From Desulfuromonadaceae bacterium (GTDB lineage: Bacteria > Desulfobacterota > Desulfuromonadia > Geobacterales > Pseudopelobacteraceae), in NCBI GenBank assembly GCA_028712665.1, contig JAQTRC010000031.1, forward strand, positions 1-34,593: a stretch of DNA of 34,593 nucleotides, read 5' to 3'. The position numbers and the translations under genes were made by a program. Positions 9,939 through 17,982 of the stretch are shown here, in pieces. The notes beneath the pieces are model-generated. The model searched no databases, was not told where the DNA came from, and saw only the letters and a list, made by a program, of their open reading frames with translations. The first letter of the stretch is position 1. Each line of letters starts with the position of its first letter.

Positions 9939-11897
9939 TCAGGATTTCAGGAACTCCCTGACAGAACACTCTTTTAGTACCTTGCGCAACTGATCAAAGC
10001 TGTACGGTTTGCTGATCAACCCGGCCATTTCTTCGCGCGGAAGCCGCGAAGTAACGAGCGCATCTCCAAAACCGCTGGAGATTATGATCGGAAGTCCAGG
10101 TTTGATCTTTTTCAGCTCATGGAACAAAGCATAGCCATCCATCCCCGGAATATCGATGTCAGATAAAACCAGGGTTATATCTGCGGCGTGCCTCTGATAC
10201 AACTCCAACGCTTTCTTCCCGTTCTCTGCTCCAATAACGGTGAAACCCATCGCCTCCAGCATGGTTTTAGCTACTAATGCCACCTGTTGTTCATCCTCTA
10301 CCAGCAGTATCGTCCCGTTACCCTTCCATGCCGCCGAAGAAACCTGCTCTGGTGATTCTTCGGCGATGTCGCTTTTCTGAAGGGGGAGATAGACTTTGAA
10401 GGTTGTCCCCTCACCCGGCTGGCTGAAGAGCTGCAAAGCCCCGCCATGAGACATCACGATACCAAGCACTGCCGACATCCCGAGGCCACGCCCCGTGAAT
10501 TTGGTCGTAAAGAACGGCTCGAAGATTCGCCATTTTGTCTCCTCATCCATGCCGCAGCCGTTGTCGGTTACTTCCAGACAGAGATAACTACCCGGTAAAA
10601 TGGGCTGGCCGTTATAATCCTTCTCCGATTGCCCGGCAACAATAGTTCTCTTTGCGAGCGAAACCCGAATTACACCCTGTTCTTCGCCGATTGCCTCCGC
10701 TGCATTGATTATCATATTCATCACGATCTGTCTGATTTGGCTTGCATCACCATTAATGGAGGGAGTTTCGGCTGAAAGATCGGCTCTGATCTCCACATTC
10801 TGAGGAAGGGTCGATTTCAACATATTGATCATTTCGCCCACCAGCATCCGGAAATTGAACTTTGACCTGACGATTTGCGCTTTCCCGGCATAGGCCAGCA
10901 TCTGGCGGCACAATGCTGCAGCACGGTCAACTGCTTTTTCTATAGCCGGCATATGATCCTCGGCTGTTTTATAATCCATCTTTACCAGAGAGCAGTACCC
11001 GATAATAATCGCCAGGATGTTGTTGAAGTCATGAGCGATGCCGCCTGCCAATACGCCGAGGCTTTCAAGCTTCTGAGTCTGATGGAACTGCTGTTCAAGC
11101 AGCTGTTTTTCTTCCTCGAACTTTTTGCGGTCGGTGATATCCTGAATTGTCCCTTCCAGGCGGATCGGAACGGCATTCCAATTTTTGATGACCTCCGCCT
11201 CGCTGTGGAGATGACAGACCGCGCCGCCGGCTAGTAAGAGTTGATGATCGATACTGTACGAACCGGAATGTTCGATCGCATCGGTAACCGCAGCTTCGAC
11301 TTTTTTGCGGTCATCGGGATGAATGTTAGCAATGAACATCTGGTAGGAAATCATATTATCCGAAGGGTCAAGATGGAGAATACGCCGCGCCTCATCGGAA
11401 AGCCATATGCTGTCCGACTCCAGAACCAACTCCCAGTTGCCGATTTTTGCTATCCGCTGGGCATGGAGAAGTCGGTTCTCGCTCTTTCTCAGGTTGGCAA
11501 AGGCTTTGGTGGCCCGGATAATAAAACTGATGCGGTAGGCAATCCCCCCCCAATGAATCGGTTTGGTGATGAAGTCGGTGACTCCCAGGTCATATGCCCG
11601 CTTGATGGATTGGAGGTCTTCGTTGCCGGTTATTATCACAATGGGGATGTCAGATATCTCGGGATTATCCCGAATGCGTGCGCATACTTCGAACCCGTCC
11701 ATTTCAGGCATCATTACGTCCAGCAGTATCAGATCCGGAGTACATTTGGAGAGCAATGCCAGCGCCTGTATCCCATCCTCGGCCTCTTCAATCCTGAAAC
11801 CGGCCGAATCCAATGCCTCCCCCAGCATCAGGCGGATACTCGGATCGTCATCTACGATAAGAACAACTCTCTTGATATCAGACTGTTCGGTTATCAT
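9939..11897 (-). CDS. Hybrid regulator: REC-PAS-histidine kinase-REC
   Basis: Numbered from ATG 11897 (652 residues, soluble): receiver domain 1 (about 8-125; D60, K112), a PAS/PAC sensor (about 145-260) and a kinase of the GGIAHDFNN type with H289. An HATPase with DNGCGM and GRGLGMSAV follows, then a C-terminal receiver with D580 and K630. The kinase core differs from the two other hybrid kinases here, which carry SHEIRTP. ATG 11897 has AGAAGGGA upstream and begins just before the receiver; the frame extends to 11957 but overlaps more of the Hpt gene. It overlaps the free Hpt gene by 20 bases, so the two are probably co-translated and act in one phosphorelay. No output domain is present, so the final target is elsewhere. 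Confidence 0.92.
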   Translation of the reverse strand: MITEQSDIKRVVLIVDDDPSIRLMLGEALDSAGFRIEEAEDGIQALALLSKCTPDLILLDVMMPEMDGFEVCARIRDNPEISDIPIVIITGNEDLQSIKRAYDLGVTDFITKPIHWGGIAYRISFIIRATKAFANLRKSENRLLHAQRIAKIGNWELVLESDSIWLSDEARRILHLDPSDNMISYQMFIANIHPDDRKKVEAAVTDAIEHSGSYSIDHQLLLAGGAVCHLHSEAEVIKNWNAVPIRLEGTIQDITDRKKFEEEKQLLEQQFHQTQKLESLGVLAGGIAHDFNNILAIIIGYCSLVKMDYKTAEDHMPAIEKAVDRAAALCRQMLAYAGKAQIVRSKFNFRMLVGEMINMLKSTLPQNVEIRADLSAETPSINGDASQIRQIVMNMIINAAEAIGEEQGVIRVSLAKRTIVAGQSEKDYNGQPILPGSYLCLEVTDNGCGMDEETKWRIFEPFFTTKFTGRGLGMSAVLGIVMSHGGALQLFSQPGEGTTFKVYLPLQKSDIAEESPEQVSSAAWKGNGTILLVEDEQQVALVAKTMLEAMGFTVIGAENGKKALELYQRHAADITLVLSDIDIPGMDGYALFHELKKIKPGLPIIISSGFGDALVTSRLPREEMAGLISKPYSFDQLRKVLKECSVREFLKS

Positions 11898-12387
11898 ATG
11901 AAAGTTCCCTTCTGTATGATTCGATCTGCGACTTGGCTTCAATAAACCCTTCCTCAATGCTGATGATAAGAGTCATGTCGGCCGGCAATAGTCCATCACG
12001 GCATATACTCTCCAGTTTCATGCAAAGATCCGCGAGCCGGAGGGCGCCGAGGTTCGCGCTCGAGGATTTGATGCGATGACTGGCTCCGGTTATTGCTGCG
12101 GCATCACCCGAGGCATAGCCGGTACGCATCACCTCGATCTGATGGGCGGCATCCTCAAAATACTGGCCGATAACTTTCTCCAGAATATCCGGTCTTCCGG
12201 GACGCTGCAGGGAGCGTATCGCATCAAGACAACCTGTATCAATGCTGTTTCCCGCTATGCCGGAAACAGGTGATTCAAGCGCTGCTGAAACATCAGGATT
12301 TTTTGCGTAGGGGAACTGTTCAGGAACACACGAATCATCGTCAGCGCCGGGAAGCCTGCGACCTTTATTATCGTCAGATTTTCTCAT
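11878..12387 (-). CDS. Free-standing histidine phosphotransfer (Hpt) protein
   Basis: The 169-residue product has an unstructured-looking N-terminal third and a C-terminal Hpt domain of about 100 residues with the phosphorylatable histidine in [13 protein letters not shown]. The same core appears in the C-terminal Hpt of the CHASE8 kinase ([13 protein letters not shown]), so the two are probably paralogous. A single-domain Hpt can shuttle phosphate between the hybrid kinases here, two of which lack an Hpt of their own. Its stop lies inside the next gene's start region (20-base overlap). The ATG at 12387 is chosen because upstream codons read like non-coding sequence and run towards the candidate promoter; its ribosome site is weak (GGGA). 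It might alternatively be the leftover C-terminus of a decayed hybrid kinase. Confidence 0.8.
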   Translation of the reverse strand: MRKSDDNKGRRLPGADDDSCVPEQFPYAKNPDVSAALESPVSGIAGNSIDTGCLDAIRSLQRPGRPDILEKVIGQYFEDAAHQIEVMRTGYASGDAAAITGASHRIKSSSANLGALRLADLCMKLESICRDGLLPADMTLIISIEEGFIEAKSQIESYRRELSYDNRTV

Positions 12388-12424
12388 CCGTTTATCCCAG
12401 TGAGCATCAGATATAACGCATTTC

Positions 12425-12453
12425 AACTTACTCCGGCAGCAGCCGCATGTCAA
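12425..12453 (-). promoter_or_regulatory. Candidate sigma70 promoter of the Hpt/PAS-kinase pair
   Basis: A perfect TTGACA (12448-12453, minus strand) is followed after 17 bases by TAAGTT (12425-12430). It lies between the nifS terminator and the Hpt gene, at the right distance to drive it. The -10 box is poor, so confidence is moderate. Confidence 0.45.
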
Positions 12454-12468
12454 CGGCACAAAGAACTC

Positions 12469-12500
12469 AAAAAAACAAAGGCGACCAACAGGCCGCCCTT
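12469..12500 (-). terminator. Rho-independent terminator after nifS
   Basis: On the minus strand a 10-bp stem (12491-12500 with 12477-12486, two G-U pairs) closes a four-base loop. It is followed by TTTG and seven Ts (12469-12475). It begins about 25 bases after the nifS stop, so it closes the mutase-nifU-nifS unit. Confidence 0.88.
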
Positions 12501-12525
12501 ATTTCCCCGATTATTCACACAAAAT

Positions 12526-13701
12526 TCAACTCTCCCCTTTAAGAAACTCTCTGCCAAAAGGTGACATCTGCCGCAGGCGGGCGATGATCGGGGGCATCTC
12601 GCGAATGACCGTGTCGATCTCGGCATCGCTCGTGTAGCGCGAAAGCGAGAAGCGTATAGAGCCGTGGGCGCAGGTAAATGGGACACCCATGGCGCGCAGG
12701 ACGTGAGAAGGCTCCAGCGAACCGGAGGTACAGGCGCTGCCGGAGGAGGCACAGATACCCAACTCTGAAAGAAGCAGCAGGATAGCTTCTCCCTCGACAA
12801 ACTCAAAGGCGATTGAAGTCGTATTAGGGAGACGTTCGGCTCCTCCGCCGTTGATACGGGCATTGGGTATCGCAGACATCAGGGCATCCTGAAGCCGGTC
12901 ACGCTGGGCTTTGACAGTACTGTTTTCAACCTGCATATGCTGACCGGCCAGTTCACAGGCCCTGCCGAGTGCGATGATGGCGGCAGCGTTTTCTGTACCG
13001 GCCCGGCGGCTCTTCTCCTGATGTCCGCCGACCAGAAAGGGGCGAAAAGGTGTGCCACGGCGCAGATAGAGCACGCCGATCCCCTTCGGAGCATGAAGTT
13101 TGTGGCCGGAGAGCGAAAGCATATCGATGTTCGAACCGGACATGTCGATCGGAATTTTACCGATAGCCTGGACGGCATCACTGTGGAAAAGCGCCCCTTT
13201 CGATTTTGCCACCGCTGCCGCCTCTTCGACCGGAAAGATCACTCCGGTCTCGTTATTGGCCCACATCAGCGAGACAATAGCTGTGTCGGTGTCAACCGCT
13301 CCCTTCAACTCTTCCATATCAAGCCGTCCGGCGCCGTCCACGCCGATCTCGGTCACCCGATACCCCTTCTGGGTCAGATTGCGGCACTGGGTCAGAACAG
13401 CTGGATGCTCAACACGCGAGGTGATGACATGGCGCCGGTCGGGAAAAACCTCCAGCGCTGAACGGATGGCTGCGTTGTCGCTCTCGGTGCCGCAGGCGGT
13501 GAATATGATCTCTTCAGGAGAAGCGCCCAACAGTGCCGCCACGCGGCTTCTCGCCTCGGTCACCTTGCCCTGCACCTGACCGCCAAAGAAATGCATCGAA
13601 CTGGGGTTGCCGTACAGCTCGCAGAAATAGGGGCGCATCTCTTCGAACACCGCTTCGTCCACCTTGGTGGTGGCATTGTTGTCCAGATAGATCTCTTTCA
13701 T
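12526..13701 (-). CDS. nifS: Cysteine desulfurase, NifS/IscS type
   Basis: This 391-residue PLP enzyme takes sulfur from cysteine as an enzyme persulfide and hands it to the NifU scaffold. Visible residues are the N-terminal YLDNNATT, H99 in VEHPAV, the PLP-binding K201 in SLSGHK and the mobile-loop catalytic C324 in SGSACTSG. The loop CTSGSLEPSHVL is of the class I (NifS/IscS) type. Its ATG overlaps the nifU stop by 4 bases, as expected for a desulfurase-scaffold pair. In organisms without a full isc or suf operon such a pair serves general Fe-S assembly. No nitrogenase genes are nearby, so a dedicated nitrogen-fixation role is not supported here. Confidence 0.95.
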   Translation of the reverse strand: MKEIYLDNNATTKVDEAVFEEMRPYFCELYGNPSSMHFFGGQVQGKVTEARSRVAALLGASPEEIIFTACGTESDNAAIRSALEVFPDRRHVITSRVEHPAVLTQCRNLTQKGYRVTEIGVDGAGRLDMEELKGAVDTDTAIVSLMWANNETGVIFPVEEAAAVAKSKGALFHSDAVQAIGKIPIDMSGSNIDMLSLSGHKLHAPKGIGVLYLRRGTPFRPFLVGGHQEKSRRAGTENAAAIIALGRACELAGQHMQVENSTVKAQRDRLQDALMSAIPNARINGGGAERLPNTTSIAFEFVEGEAILLLLSELGICASSGSACTSGSLEPSHVLRAMGVPFTCAHGSIRFSLSRYTSDAEIDTVIREMPPIIARLRQMSPFGREFLKGES

Positions 13702-14570
13702 GCCGGAACCTCCTCAACCACTATATCCTCGGCCACCAGGTCGCGCAGCTTGGCCTCGACCATGCGGGAGGTGTTGCTCGATGAGGCGCAGCCGGCGCAG
13801 GCCTTGCGGAAGGCTACCTGCACGATGGAACCGTCTATATCGATCAGTTCAAGATCGCCGCCGTCAGCCCATAACAGAGGCCGGATGTCCCGTTCGAGCA
13901 CCTCCTGAATCAACTGCATCTTCTTCATGTTGGAGAGTTTTTCAGGACGCTTGCGCGGCTGGGCGTCGGCATCGCCAAGGACCTGGGCGATCAGCTCCTG
14001 GATTTTGGGGATACAGCCGCCGCAGGCGCCACCCGCCTTTGTGAAGTGGGTGACCTGCTCGGCTGTGGTCAGCCGGTTGGTCTCGATAACCTTTTTGAGG
14101 AATGTATCGGTGATTCCAAAGCATTTGCAGACGATCTCCCCCTCATAATCCGGATACGCATGTCCCTGATCATGCTCGCTGTCATGGTCCGGTACCGGTT
14201 CTCCGCGATACTTGGCGATCGCCACCTCCAGAGCCTCCTGCCCCATGACCGAGCAGTGCATCTTTTCTTCCGGCAGCCCCCCCAGGAAATCAGCGATCTC
14301 CTGGTTGCTGATCGCCATCGCTTCGTCCAGGGTTTTCCCTTTGACCATCTCGGTCAAGGCAGAGGATGATGCGATGGCGCTGGCACAGCCAAAGGTCTGG
14401 AACTTGGCGTCAACAATCTTCTCCTTGTTATTATCCAGCTTGAGATAGAGCTTGAGCGCGTCCCCGCAGGCCAGGCTGCCTACTTCGCCGACGGCGTCCG
14501 CATCCGGTATTTCTCCCACGTTGCGCGGGTTCAGAAAATGATCTTTTACTGTTGGTGTATAATCCCACAT
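13698..14570 (-). CDS. nifU: Fe-S cluster scaffold NifU (three-domain)
   Basis: This 290-residue protein has the full NifU layout. It comprises an N-terminal IscU-like scaffold (C35, C62, C106), a central BFD-like [2Fe-2S] domain (CKC at 148-150, CGGC at 183-186) and a C-terminal NifU/Nfu domain with CAGC (258-261). It assembles Fe-S clusters from NifS-derived sulfur and transfers them to apoproteins. A GGAGG site lies 8-9 bases before ATG 14570. It starts 23 bases after the mutase stop on the same strand and runs into nifS with a 4-base overlap. The window has many Fe-S customers, notably the hydrogenase and HdrA genes. All expected cysteines are present. Confidence 0.95.
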   Translation of the reverse strand: MWDYTPTVKDHFLNPRNVGEIPDADAVGEVGSLACGDALKLYLKLDNNKEKIVDAKFQTFGCASAIASSSALTEMVKGKTLDEAMAISNQEIADFLGGLPEEKMHCSVMGQEALEVAIAKYRGEPVPDHDSEHDQGHAYPDYEGEIVCKCFGITDTFLKKVIETNRLTTAEQVTHFTKAGGACGGCIPKIQELIAQVLGDADAQPRKRPEKLSNMKKMQLIQEVLERDIRPLLWADGGDLELIDIDGSIVQVAFRKACAGCASSSNTSRMVEAKLRDLVAEDIVVEEVPA

Positions 14571-14593
14571 GATTCAGATCCTCCAAATATTGT

Positions 14594-16012
14594 TTAGTTC
14601 AATATAAACTGCCGTCCGGCAGCCATCACTTCCGACAACCGCGCCTCTGATGACGCCTCACCGTAGAGGCGCACTACCGGCTCGGTGCCGGACTTCCGGA
14701 AAAGCATCCAGCTTCCGTCGGCAAGGAGCAGTTTGGTGCCGTCGATCCTGATCACATCGGTAACTTTGGCGCCGGCCACCTCTGCCGGCACGGCGTTTAC
14801 CTTATCCTTGTATATCGCTTCCAGCTCAGGCGACAGCTTGAGGTTGTCACGGCGTGTAACAAAGCGCCCCACCTCGCCGTACAGACGCTCCAGCAGTTCC
14901 CTGACAGTTTTACCTTCGCTGGCCACCATCTCCGCCACCAGGAAGCAGGCCAATATACCATCCTTCTCTGGAACATGCCCCTTGATCGTCAGACCGGCGC
15001 TCTCTTCGCCGCCTATAACCAGCTTATCCTGGCAGATCAGTTCGCCGATATATTTGAAGCCGACCGGAGTCTCGTAAACCGGAACTCCATGTTTCCTTGC
15101 CACGGCATCGATCAGGTGCGAAGTCGCGACAGAGCGCGCCACCCCCCCTTCAAGCTTCCGGACCCGTATCAGATAATCCAGCAGAAGGGCTATGATATAG
15201 TTCGGTTCAATATAACTCCCATCTTCATCCAGAATACCGAAGCGGTCGGCGTCGCCGTCGGTGGCCAGACCAAGCCTGATATCGGAGTCGTTCTTGACCA
15301 GCGAGATAAAATCGGGGATATGCGCCTCGGATGGTTCTGGAGGCTGACCGCCAAAATAGGGATCAAGCCGGTCATTGATGATGAGATAGGGGAAGGCGCG
15401 CTTCCGGAGCGGTTCGTCCAGATAGCCGCGCGCAGTGCCGTAAAGCGGATTCAGTGCTACCTTTCCCAAACGCCCTATCACATCAAAATCGATCTTCTGC
15501 TCAAGATCTTTCAGATACTCTTTTCGGGGATTGATATATTCCAGCAGTCCCTTTTTATTCGCTTCTACGATAGAAAGTTCCCTGTAGCATGCCTTGCCTA
15601 GCATCTCGTTGGCGCGCCGCTCGATATCGCTCGTACTCTCCGGGAGGGCCGGCCCCCCCCATGACGGGGAAAACTTGACGCCGTTGTATTCGGGCGGATT
15701 GTGGCTGGCGGTGAAGTTGATGCCGCCGGCAGCCTTGCGCCGCAGAATCTCGAACGATATTACCGGCGTCGGGGTATCGCGCTCACACAGATAGGCTTTG
15801 ATGCCGGCTCCCGCCACTACGGAGGCGGCCGCTTCTACAAAACGCTGACCCATGAAACGGGTATCGCAGCCGATCACGACACCTTTCTCCTGTTCACCTG
15901 CAGCCTTGATATTATCGGCAATGGCCTGAACGACTGTTTTCACATTATCGAAGGTGAAATCCTCACACAGGATTCCACGCCAACCGGACGTTCCAAAGGT
16001 GATCTGTTTCAT
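14594..16012 (-). CDS. Phosphoglucomutase/phosphomannomutase family protein
   Basis: This 472-residue alpha-D-phosphohexomutase interconverts hexose 1- and 6-phosphates. Motifs in order are the substrate-phosphate loop near TSGWRG (8-13), the catalytic serine S103 in TASHNPPEYNG, the metal loop DGDADR (252-257), the sugar-specificity loop GGEESAG (334-340) and the phosphate-binding RKSGTEP (439-445). ATG 16012 is chosen over the longer frame to 16066 because it has GGAGGGG at the right spacing and begins at the conserved N-terminus. Substrate preference (glucose or mannose) cannot be told from the sequence. A candidate promoter lies just upstream and nifU follows after 23 bases, so it may share a transcript with nifU-nifS. 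A run of eight Cs at 15653-15660 sits inside the gene, in frame. Confidence 0.93.
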   Translation of the reverse strand: MKQITFGTSGWRGILCEDFTFDNVKTVVQAIADNIKAAGEQEKGVVIGCDTRFMGQRFVEAAASVVAGAGIKAYLCERDTPTPVISFEILRRKAAGGINFTASHNPPEYNGVKFSPSWGGPALPESTSDIERRANEMLGKACYRELSIVEANKKGLLEYINPRKEYLKDLEQKIDFDVIGRLGKVALNPLYGTARGYLDEPLRKRAFPYLIINDRLDPYFGGQPPEPSEAHIPDFISLVKNDSDIRLGLATDGDADRFGILDEDGSYIEPNYIIALLLDYLIRVRKLEGGVARSVATSHLIDAVARKHGVPVYETPVGFKYIGELICQDKLVIGGEESAGLTIKGHVPEKDGILACFLVAEMVASEGKTVRELLERLYGEVGRFVTRRDNLKLSPELEAIYKDKVNAVPAEVAGAKVTDVIRIDGTKLLLADGSWMLFRKSGTEPVVRLYGEASSEARLSEVMAAGRQFILN

Positions 16013-16054
16013 AGTACCCCTCCGCTGGCATAATAGGACATCTTTTGTCGTGTT

Positions 16055-16083
16055 AGAATAGTACACATGTTACACCCCGTCAA
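16055..16083 (-). promoter_or_regulatory. Candidate sigma70 promoter for the mutase-nifU-nifS unit
   Basis: Minus-strand TTGACG (16078-16083), a 17-base spacer and TATTCT (16055-16060) lie 40-70 bases before ATG 16012. The -35 box starts only 11 bases beyond the stop of the truncated HEPN fragment, so the fragment's end and this promoter abut. Confidence 0.5.
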
Positions 16084-16094
16084 GCTAAACGGGT

Positions 16095-16187
16095 TCAGTT
16101 GTCTTTTGCGATAAATTTCCGCAATTGGCTCAATGCCTTGCTGAAATTATTGAATCGCTGAATCCAGCGGATGTCTTCCTGGTTCAT
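16095..16187 (-). pseudogene. N-terminal fragment of a HEPN/HI0074-type nucleotidyltransferase-partner gene
   Basis: A 30-codon frame starts at ATG 16187 behind a strong AGGAGGAAA site and ends at TGA 16095. The peptide opens MNQEDIRWIQRFNNFSKALSQL, which matches the usual start of HI0074-family proteins (HEPN partners of minimal nucleotidyltransferases, commonly toxin-antitoxin pairs). Full family members are about 130-140 residues, so roughly three quarters is missing. No nucleotidyltransferase partner is seen next to it. The intact start and ribosome site suggest a recent deletion, with the mutase promoter now directly after the stop. It could still be translated as a short peptide. The family call rests on the N-terminal pattern only. 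Confidence 0.6.
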
Positions 16188-16422
16188 GGTTTCCTCCTAC
16201 CTATCTTCTTTTGGATATTCATTTAAGCCACTCTGTTCTTTAACAAGGCGATGTTCCTTACTTCTACTATCTTCAACATTGGTTTTCAAGGTTCCTTGAT
16301 GAATTCACGGATGATCCGTTCAATATCCTCCAGATGCCGACGGGTCGGCCTTGACCGGAGCGGGTTCACCGCGTCCGTGTTCGAGGCCGTGGTTAGGTCA
16401 TCATATGAAAAAGCATCTCATT
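16188..16422. other. Intergenic stretch, hairpin-rich, no gene supported
   Basis: This gap separates the HEPN fragment from the next unknown gene. It holds a 6-bp hairpin (GCCGAC/GTCGGC, 16336-16349) and a longer imperfect palindrome to about 16392. A minus-strand open stretch ends in RRHLEDIERIIREFIKEP at about 16297, without a convincing start or ribosome site. It may be the C-terminal relic of a lost gene. I recognise nothing in the rest. Confidence 0.4.
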
Positions 16423-17235
16423 TTAAGTGTAATCGTTAAGTTCTTTGTCTGGGGTCAAGTAGAAGCTTTTTTCAGTGACTCTATTTTGGTATACCCAACA
16501 AAACTTAGTGTGATGAGAATTGCCAAAAATATCCTTGTAGTCAATTCTACCGTAGCAAAACAGTCGGTCTATAAAGATACCAGCGAGAATGCTTTGAGCG
16601 ATACCGATGTCCATAACGTGTATGCAAGGGGAAACGTCTTCATCTCCCACGCCGACAACGCCGCCTCCTTGTGGGATATCCTCTTTTTCAGGAGCTTCAA
16701 TAGGTTTAACCCTGTCTTTTTCTTGAATAAAGACCTGTTTGTTAGTCAAGATTGCTGGGGTTTTCCCATGATTCTTAAGAGTGTACTCGACTTTCCATTT
16801 GCCAAGACCTTCCTCGGAATCGTCAAACTCGCAGCTTTTCAAGCTGGCGAAAATATAAGGTCTTTCGGAGTCTTGAAGGCTTTTAGTAGTTTTTTCTGTA
16901 GCTTTGATCGTGTCGCGGAGGCACACAGCCTGCCATGCGAAAACGCCAAGTTGGAAAATACCGACAATAACGAGAAACCAGTTTTCATTCGGGAAATTCT
17001 TCCAAAAGCCCTTGGTATGATTATTAGGTTCTATATTGCAGTTTCCGGAAGTTATTTTGACGAAAAGAGGCGATTCCTCCGTGCCTCTCTGTTTGTGCTC
17101 GGCATGATGATTGGGAGTATCAGTCTTGTTTTCAATTTTGATGCCTTGTGGCTTTGTTTCGGCTGGCTGTGACTCCGCGCAGATTCCAACTCCGCAAAGT
17201 AAAAGCAGTAAAACAACTACAGGGGCGATCCTCAT
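16423..17235 (-). CDS. Unknown exported/membrane protein
   Basis: This is a 270-residue protein of unknown function. It starts at ATG 17235 behind AGGAGGA and has a signal peptide (about 1-20, MRIAPVVVLLLLLCGVGICA). A polar segment follows, then a transmembrane helix (about 85-107, NWFLVIVGIFQLGVFAW), a short helix rich in T, K and E, and a C-terminal beta-rich domain beginning SERPYIFASL. The pattern of a helix, then WQA-x-CLRDTI, then a short coiled segment and ERPY recurs in many uncharacterised bacterial membrane proteins; no activity is known to me. Base composition is A/T-richer than the flanking housekeeping genes. It is the last of a run of small same-strand genes, consistent with an acquired island. 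Confidence 0.7.
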   Translation of the reverse strand: MRIAPVVVLLLLLCGVGICAESQPAETKPQGIKIENKTDTPNHHAEHKQRGTEESPLFVKITSGNCNIEPNNHTKGFWKNFPNENWFLVIVGIFQLGVFAWQAVCLRDTIKATEKTTKSLQDSERPYIFASLKSCEFDDSEEGLGKWKVEYTLKNHGKTPAILTNKQVFIQEKDRVKPIEAPEKEDIPQGGGVVGVGDEDVSPCIHVMDIGIAQSILAGIFIDRLFCYGRIDYKDIFGNSHHTKFCWVYQNRVTEKSFYLTPDKELNDYT

Positions 17236-17258
17236 TACTGGGGTTCCTCCTTGATTTT

Positions 17259-17312
17259 GACTAACGGGCCTGAGGGTGACCGGGTACACCGGTACTCCCG
17301 ATTGGTTGGGAC
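17259..17312. repeat. Imperfect inverted repeat with internal loops, attC-like in outline
   Basis: Outer boxes CTAAC (17261-17265) and GTTGG (17305-17309) pair with one G-U. After unpaired spacers, an inner stem (17274-17283 with 17289-17299) contains one mismatch and one bulged base. On the minus strand it ends in GTTAGTC 24 bases before the start codon of the next gene. The outline resembles a folded integron attC site, but neither core box fits the RYYYAAC/GTTRRRY consensus perfectly. Confidence 0.3.
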
Positions 17313-17466
17313 ATCTTGTCATTTCCAGCTGTCAAAAAATGGGAAAATGGAGACCCCTTTATTATTCCGGCCCCTCTCTTAGGTCTTCAAAGTTAGTAAG
17401 CGTGTCACAGTTTACGCAATGGTACATGTACGATGCTTCTTGAAAGTGCATACCACAGAAGCAGCC

Positions 17467-17841
17467 TCAGAACGGACAGCAGTCATAAAACTCAAAGTCA
17501 GCCCACTCCCAGACACCCATATATTCCGGTATCCCGTCTCTGTCGTAACCGACAACCTCGAATGCATCTTTTGGGGGTGGTACAAACCCACTTTCCCTCT
17601 GTAGTTCCTCAAGAACCTCCGTTGGCCCAATGTGAAACCACTCGCCAATCCCGCGATGATCTTGATATCGGGCATGTAGGCGCCGCTCGACCTCATTGTC
17701 ATTTTCGACTCTGATCCAGCCCATTAGCAGCAGGCGGCTTGGATTGCCGGTCTGTAGGTTGCAAACTCGCTTTCGCACATCGCTACCCCGGCCAATCTTG
17801 ACCTGAGATGTGTTGGTATCAAGTACGAAATATACCGGCAT
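17467..17841 (-). CDS. GIY-YIG nuclease-fold protein (T5orf172/MUG113 type)
   Basis: This is a 124-residue protein. The start YFVLDTNTSQVKIGRG with KIGR, then KRVCNLQTGNP, a central beta-strand and EVERRLHARYQDHRGIGEWFHI is the T5orf172/MUG113 branch of the GIY-YIG nuclease fold. The presumed active-site positions Y4, K15-R18 and E51 are present. Proteins of this branch occur in phages, mobile elements and restriction-like contexts, often fused to other domains; this one stands alone with an acidic, aromatic C-terminal tail. ATG 17841 with AAGGAT upstream is preferred over a TTG two codons earlier. Its substrate is unknown. It lies among other unknown genes of the A/T-rich island. Confidence 0.72.
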   Translation of the reverse strand: MPVYFVLDTNTSQVKIGRGSDVRKRVCNLQTGNPSRLLLMGWIRVENDNEVERRLHARYQDHRGIGEWFHIGPTEVLEELQRESGFVPPPKDAFEVVGYDRDGIPEYMGVWEWADFEFYDCCPF

Positions 17842-17865
17842 AGTCAATATCCTTAACGGCGAAAG

Positions 17866-17963
17866 AGCAATAAGGGAAGCAATAAGGGGGCAGGCTGCTT
17901 ATCGCCCCTATTCTTCTCAATAGTCAGCCTGTCCCCTTATGTTCTCTGTCCCCTTATGTTCTC
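17866..17963. repeat. REP-like inverted repeat plus 17-bp tandem duplication
   Basis: An imperfect inverted repeat pairs 17886-17897 with 17925-17936 (GGGG-x-CAGGCTG arms, extendable to about 17 bases) around a loop of about 27 bases. The right arm is followed by two exact copies of a 17-base unit beginning TGTCCCCTTATG (17930-17946, 17947-17963). The word GCAATAAGGG is also duplicated on the left. It resembles a small repetitive extragenic element, but no transposase is nearby. Confidence 0.6.
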
Positions 17964-17982
17964 CCTAATTTGTAATCGGTTA

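Noticed and set aside
12526..14570. NifU/NifS as a sign of a nitrogen-fixation operon
   Set aside because: No nitrogenase or other nif genes are in the window; in many anaerobes this pair is the general Fe-S assembly system.
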